Assembly: GCF_003144195.1 (NCBI RefSeq)
Contig: NW_020290035.1
Coordinates: 69,532 to 133,531, forward strand
DNA length: 64,000 bases
Direction of reading: 5' to 3'
DNA from: Ceraceosorus guamensis
Lineage: Eukaryota > Basidiomycota > Exobasidiomycetes > Ceraceosorales > Ceraceosoraceae
Shown: one piece after another, positions 58,657-64,000 of the stretch
Numbering within the stretch: position 1 is the stretch's first letter
Layout: each line of letters begins with the position of its first letter
Program-made: the position numbers and the translations under genes
The notes under the pieces: generated by a model
Told to the model about the DNA's origin: nothing
The model's input: the letters and a program-made list of their open reading frames with translations, nothing else
Databases searched by the model: none

Positions 58657-61600
58657 GATGACGGCTGTGAGGGGGAATCGAGGGAATCGAGTAAGACTTG
58701 ATGAAAGGGTAGGGAGGAAGGGGCAAGAAAGTGAATACGCTCGACCTTTTTGAGAGAGGAACCACAACCCGCTCCTGATGAGCTAGTCGACGAGCCTCTA
58801 CGAGCTCAGCTCAGCTAATCACTTCTTCTGGAAGTGCGAGCTCAGCTCTGGTGCTCACTCGAGCTGCACATGATTGCAAGCTAGCTTAGCTCTGCTGAGC
58901 ACCGTAGCGACAATTAAGGCAAGTGAGACAGATTAAACAAGCGTACTGGGCTGAGCGTGCAGGTTAACGCGGGAGAGTGCTTCGATGTGCTCTTTTCGAT
59001 ACACCGTGTCTTGCGTCATGCAGCGATACGGGCTCATTTTATCTTTGCTCGGTTCAGCCAAGTCTTGCAAGGCGTGATCGGTAATTGAGACCACATGCCG
59101 CACGCACCGAGCAAGCCGAATCCAAAATCGCATCGAGTCTGGCCGGACTGCGCCGAGACATGGCGATAGCGCTAGCGCCTCGAGCAGCAATAAGTCGATC
59201 TCTGAGGTTGAGATTGAGACCAAAATTGATATGCAACGAGACCAATTTGTACCGGAAGAGACTGGTGAATATGCGCTACGCAGTCACGCCTTCTTCTGTC
59301 CTACCACAAGACTCTTGTCACATTCGGGCGCTGCTGCTGACTCTATCGGACGTTGCTGTGCGCAGTCTTTGCCTCGGAACACTTGCTCAGGGTGGACTCC
59401 CTAAGGTGCCGCTGCTTGCTCGATGAGTCAAAGACTTTCTGCCCGTTCTGTGTGCTGTCCTTGCCTGAGAGTGTGCTCAAGTTTTGAGCCACGCTAGCTG
59501 GAGGCTGTCGTTTTCCCGCTGTCAGTAGCAGGCACGCATTAGCAATGATGTCGCATCGGTCCGGCACATTCTTGATTGCAGTACTTGAACAAAATCCTTT
59601 TGATTCGTCCGAGCAGCCGCATCTGAATAGGAGCTTTACTCTGTTGTGATGATTGCTCCCAGCATTGATAGACTCGTCTCCCATGCATGCAACCGCTGCT
59701 GCTTGCAATCACTGCTGCTCTCCGGAGTTGCGACGCCTCCTAGCGTCGGCTGATGTATCGTCTCGATGCATCCATCTGCTGGATGAGCACCGAATGACGT
59801 ATACATGATTTTTTTTCTGCTGAGATGGTCATACGAGGTAAGCTTCAGGCTCAACCCGCGGGAATTCAGCTCATCATTATACGTCAGATTGAGTGCGCAC
59901 CTCTGCTTTTGTTACACATGTGAGCCCACCTTCCAAGATGTCCGCTGAGTCGGGGTCAGAAGATCGAGAGCCATCTTCGATAGACACGCGTCGGGCCGTT
60001 GGGCGGCTATGGAGTTCAGTTCGAGCTGGCCAACATGTTTGCGCGCCTGATGCTAGGGCAAGTCTGCCATGTCGAGACTATTGCGGGATCTTGGCCGCAA
60101 TGCTGCGTCGACTGCTGGCTGACTCAAAGTATCTATCTCACTTCCGGTTGTGGAGCAGCCTGGCCGGACAGTGTCCGAGTTTCCAAAGATACATCCATGT
60201 GATTTGCTGTGTTATCTCTTGGCTTCCATCTGCGGCGTTCGTTGCGAGCCGATGACTAAAAATAGCGATGTTAGACCGCCAAGAATCCGACTCTTATGGC
60301 TTTGACGGACGCGCAAGCGCACGCGCATCTGACCGCGTCTTTCTCAGTGGCGGATCTCTATCGACCCTTCTTGAGGAATCAGGCCTGAGGCAGCCTTGGT
60401 CTCGAGCCTTTGTTTCGTCCTCTCCCCTTCTGCTTCTCAACGACAATGAGCCTCTAGACTAATATCATGGAGACTAATAACTTGGAAGTAGCTACAACAA
60501 TGTTTCATGATCCGTTTGCCTCGGGGCGGCCATGCGTGACATGGGTTCTGCAGCGGAGTAGTCGATTTGACAGCCATAACCTCTCTATGGACCTGTGACA
60601 AGAGGGCGATGAAAGGCCTGTCTGAGTCCAGACACCTCCTCACTGACAAGGCATACGCCCCACACGAAGGAAGTTCGCTTTTGGCGCCGCCCGCAAGCAA
60701 GACTGCGCTGCACCCTCCTGGTGATCGCTCGAGAAAGAGATTCTTCCAGGCATCAGCCTCAAGAGAGACGGTATCGAGTGCGAGAGAATACCTACTCACG
60801 CCAGCTACTCTTTCGCAATGCGATTGGTGAACTCTTGCCCTGGGTCGCGCCCTTCAAGTGCCATCAACGACAGCAGGAGCAGTGCGGCTAGCCTGATGTT
60901 GATCGTTGAGTGTCTAGTGCGGCCGGAAGTGGCCTTTCCGGCGCCTGCTTGCACTTGGAGTGCTCATCGAGCTATTGAAAGTGAACCCGTGTCTTGATTG
61001 CAAGAACGCTGCATTGCAGGCAAATGTCGGCGTGCATCAAGCTGAGGCTTCTGTTCAAGGTGTCGAAATGTGTCGGATTCTCAAGCTCGGACGCCTATTG
61101 CCTGAACGAAGCTCGCGTGTTACGCTTCCGAGGTTGAGGGCACAGCGCTTGCTGGGTAAAGCGAGGGGTGTCACCTGTAGCTTCGCAGCGGATGTAGAGG
61201 AGCTCTTTTGGAATGTAAGCTGATGCAGTAGCCTTGCGGATCAGAGGGAGGAGGCGCCTCTTCAGTATCGGAACACTGTGGCGCGGATCCTCGATTCTCA
61301 CAAGCTCATACATCACTCCTGCGCGACTAGCGTCCGACCATCAGATCCTCCTCTTGCAGGGTGAAAGCAAAAGACCGCAGTAGGCTGGTCGGCTCCTCCG
61401 GCTGCGCTTGTTCCCAGGGAATGGCATGTAGGCATCGCAGGCCGCACGGCCTTTCTTCAGGGAAAATTATGACCAGCGATTGTCCAGTCCATCCATCCTC
61501 CGATTGGTGCCTCCGACAATGAGTCGCTTCGCGTCGATCTAGCAAGTGAGCAAGTGGATGCGAGATGCGGCGTGGGAGCTCGAGGCCTGCAAGAGATGCA

Positions 61601-61863
61601 CTCGCGGCTCGACCATCTATGTGAGCAGCTCGCGTAGCTGCATCGAGCCGGGTGTATGCGTCGTCCGAGTCCACCCTGACGCTTGTGGCTGCCTACCCCG
61701 GAGTTGCAATGTCCCAAGCTCCCGATTGCGCAAACAGCTCGCTAAGAGTGCCGATCGATAGCCGATCGATGGCTATCAGCTTGTGTGCCACAATCTGAAG
61801 ACGGCAACAAGTAGAAAGTTGGGCGAAATGCCGGCGGAGGCAGAGCTGATGCGGCGTAATTGC

Positions 61864-61890
61864 ACGTTGCCCGTTGCCCGTTGCCCGTTG
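61864..61890. repeat. Heptamer repeat (GTTGCCC)n
   Basis: About 3.5 perfect units of GTTGCCC in a row. Confidence 0.9.
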
Positions 61891-63963
61891 CAACAGGCTG
61901 GCCAGAGCTGCGTTGAAGGCGGCAACCGAGGGAGTCAGATCGGTGCGGCGCAGGACAGCTCAGATGCGCCACGCGTACGTCATCAACACTTACTTTCGCC
62001 TGTCCGAGGTCGGGAACAGAAGGAGGGAGTGTGCGCAGCAGATAGCAGCGCAAGTGGCAAAGGCAGTATGCGGGAGAAAACAAGGACCGGACCTACAGCT
62101 CGCTTCGGCAGCGCCGCTCTACGCAGCAAGCGCGAAGGAGAGACTAGCAGGCTGTCGTCCGTCATCGCTCGAGGTACTTGATGCGAATATATGCTATGAA
62201 GAGGAATGCCACATCGATTTGAATGTGGATGCAATCATGAATGTTTTGCCACCGCCAGCATGAGCCGCGAATGGCGTATCATGGATGGTGGAGGATCTGA
62301 CTTGACTGATTCGGAGCTGATGAGCTCAACGCGTGGAACGGTCCAACTTCGGTCCTTTGGCCATGCAGCTGCATGGCGTTGCGCCTATTCACGATTATTT
62401 GCTCCGCCAACACCGCACATTCTTGATTCAGCCCGCGACATCTTCACGTGATACGGGCGCTTTGCGTGTTTCGGAAGTCACGTGATACGTTCATGAGACT
62501 TTTGCCTGGGGCTGTGCTCGCGCCAAAACGCGCACGCACGCGCTGTGACCACATCCTCTCTCGCGTGCAGGGCGCGAGCCTTCGTTCACGATCATTCACT
62601 TCGAGACGTCCACCACACCACACCAATGCGGCCCGCATACAGCGCCCGCTCTAGCTTCAGAGGTCGGCGAGCAGGCACTGGAATGCCGTCAGCTGCAATG
62701 ATACACTACATCAGGCCACCTTGGGAATCTAACCACGTGCACCGAAAACGCAGTACTCGTGCCCGCGCCTGCGACCCTTCAGGACTCCATCTTGGCAAGA
62801 GTTGCCAAGCCTGCAGAGCCCAAAGCTGGCCACACGGCGGATCCCTTATGTACGCAATCTTGATGAAGGAGTGTTATTCAGGTTGGCTGTCTCGACTCTC
62901 GTAGCTGCCTTGCGCGTCCACATGTCTCTCGGGCACAACAGCATTTAGTGTGGATTTAGCAAGGGCGGCGATCATGACCAGACACTAGAAGCAGTCGAGG
63001 TAGTGTAGCTTGATGTAGATACGCAGCTGTCCATATGAGACTGCGCTGCAAGGCTGCGCCGGCGGGAGAGGTGGCATAGAGCCCGCAAGATGACAGAGCT
63101 GCCGGGAGAAGACAACGTGTCGGGAGAGCGAAGGGCGGTGATCAGAGCGCATGGTGAGTCACCATCCGGTAAAGTGGCCCGACGCAGCATGACATCGTTG
63201 ACATTGGCAGTCACGCCTCACGAAGTACGCGGACAAGGTGCTCGCGTCGATATGGAGTTGGTCAAGGCGCACGCATATTTGGGCGAGGCGGGCGCTGGAG
63301 CTTGGCCGAGCCAGAACGCTCTTGACCTACGGAGCTGTCCAACATTGCGCTCTTCGATGCTGACCCCTCCTCTCTCTTTCCACTGTCCCATCGCTGTGCG
63401 GACAGCTGGCTCGTCTTGGCTGACCAAGTCTGGCAAGCGGGAGACTTCGCGGCTGCCTAGCTTGCGCAACAACAGCCGGCTCTCTTCACTGAAGTGCTGC
63501 TCGATCATAGTCAACAATCGCTGCCACGATAATCAAATCAGATGGTGAACTACCGCCAAGTCGCCGCAGCTGATCGTCTTCACATCATTCCATCTGCAAC
63601 TTGCCTTGTCGAAGATTTGCGACTATTTGCTCGTCTCGCACATCCCTGCACCGCCTTCTGAACTTGATTGCGCCCTGCAGCGCCACACAAAGCTGCTCAC
63701 TCGCTTTCCAACAAGCTGGTGGGCTCAACCTCTGCTATCCTCGCTTGTGTGCATGTCGAGCAGGTCGTAGTGGTAGTACATATATGTTGATGACGCCGCT
63801 GCATGAGCGCACGGGACGCTCGAGCTGCTGACTGTCCCGCGCTAATAACAGATCCTTCGCGCCTCGACTGCTGCCCTACTACATGCGGGCAGCGAGGAAA
63901 GGCATTCGCTAGAGGCACCAACAGCGTCAACAACGAGATCCAAAGTGCGATCCAGGCGACTGG

Positions 63964-63998
63964 TGACTCAAGACTTTTGACTCAAGACTCAAGACTCC
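63964..63998. repeat. GACTCAAGACT direct repeats at window end
   Basis: Three overlapping copies of GACTCAAGACT separated by TTTT or sharing ends. The array may continue past the window. Confidence 0.8.
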
Positions 63999-64000
63999 AA

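Larger units (their letters stand above)
58657..64000. other. Gene-poor right end
   Basis: No gene is supported. Minus frames at 59,684-59,343 and 59,220-58,933 and plus 61,874-62,263 look protein-like but have no motif and are of chance length. On minus near 63,180-63,520, pieces such as LTMIEQHFSEESRLLLRKLG and RLAQICVRLDQLHIDASTLS suggest an old or unrecognised gene without a consistent model. CACGTGATACG occurs twice near 62,445-62,490. The last 35 bases are GACTCAAGACT repeats. Confidence 0.35.

Noticed and set aside
41000-64000. Many ORFs of 100-160 codons
   Set aside because: About 50 open stretches of this size are expected by chance in six frames of 64 kb at this composition; none shows a motif, paralogue or consistent splicing except 57,816-58,656.

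Overview
The window looks like a basidiomycete fungal chromosome segment, most likely a smut-type relative (Ustilaginomycotina; this placement is inference). Genes that can be modelled have many short introns (about 40-150 nt) with GTGAGT-like donors and YAG acceptors. There are no bacterial signals, and no tRNA or rRNA gene that I could support.

The left end (142-5688) is ordinary gene-dense DNA. An 11-exon adenylate-forming reductase (A-T-R, about 1070 aa) converges on a two-exon monocarboxylate-type MFS transporter (479 aa), with only 110 bp between their 3' ends. They could be a small metabolite synthesis/transport pair.

From about 6 kb onward the window is gene-poor. Scattered islands (6.1-10.1, 19.5-22.2, 25.7-27.7, 28.4-28.7 and 35.2-36.7 kb) carry fragments and apparently intact members of small spliced gene families that I do not recognise. 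I name them locally. A: 'DKE.V.F.H.K.G' proteins. B-D: a 32-codon first exon plus a charged-helix body. C: acidic then Gln-rich. E: 138-aa coiled-coil proteins. F: LRR-like. G: a single orphan. Members at different loci share exon lengths, intron phases and neighbour order (A or C, then B, then D). Exons are tandemly duplicated in several places. The clearest case is three 194/195-bp first-exon cassettes in a row upstream of one gene body. The island at 6.1 kb has far fewer CpG than its flank, and some copies carry stops where a relative has CAA, or where CGA would keep the frame open. Methylation decay or RIP-like mutation of repeats is one explanation.

Outside the islands I can model three further spliced genes of unknown function: 11,030-11,572 (Gly-rich tail), 32,567-33,443 (182 aa) and 57,816-58,656 (minus, 159 aa). 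One broken Ty3/gypsy-type integrase remnant lies near 40 kb. An AT-rich patch with an adjacent GC cluster near 55.7 kb resembles mitochondrial DNA. The remaining long stretches hold only ORFs of a length expected by chance. In random sequence of this size and about 52% GC, roughly 50 open stretches of 100 codons or more are expected over six frames.
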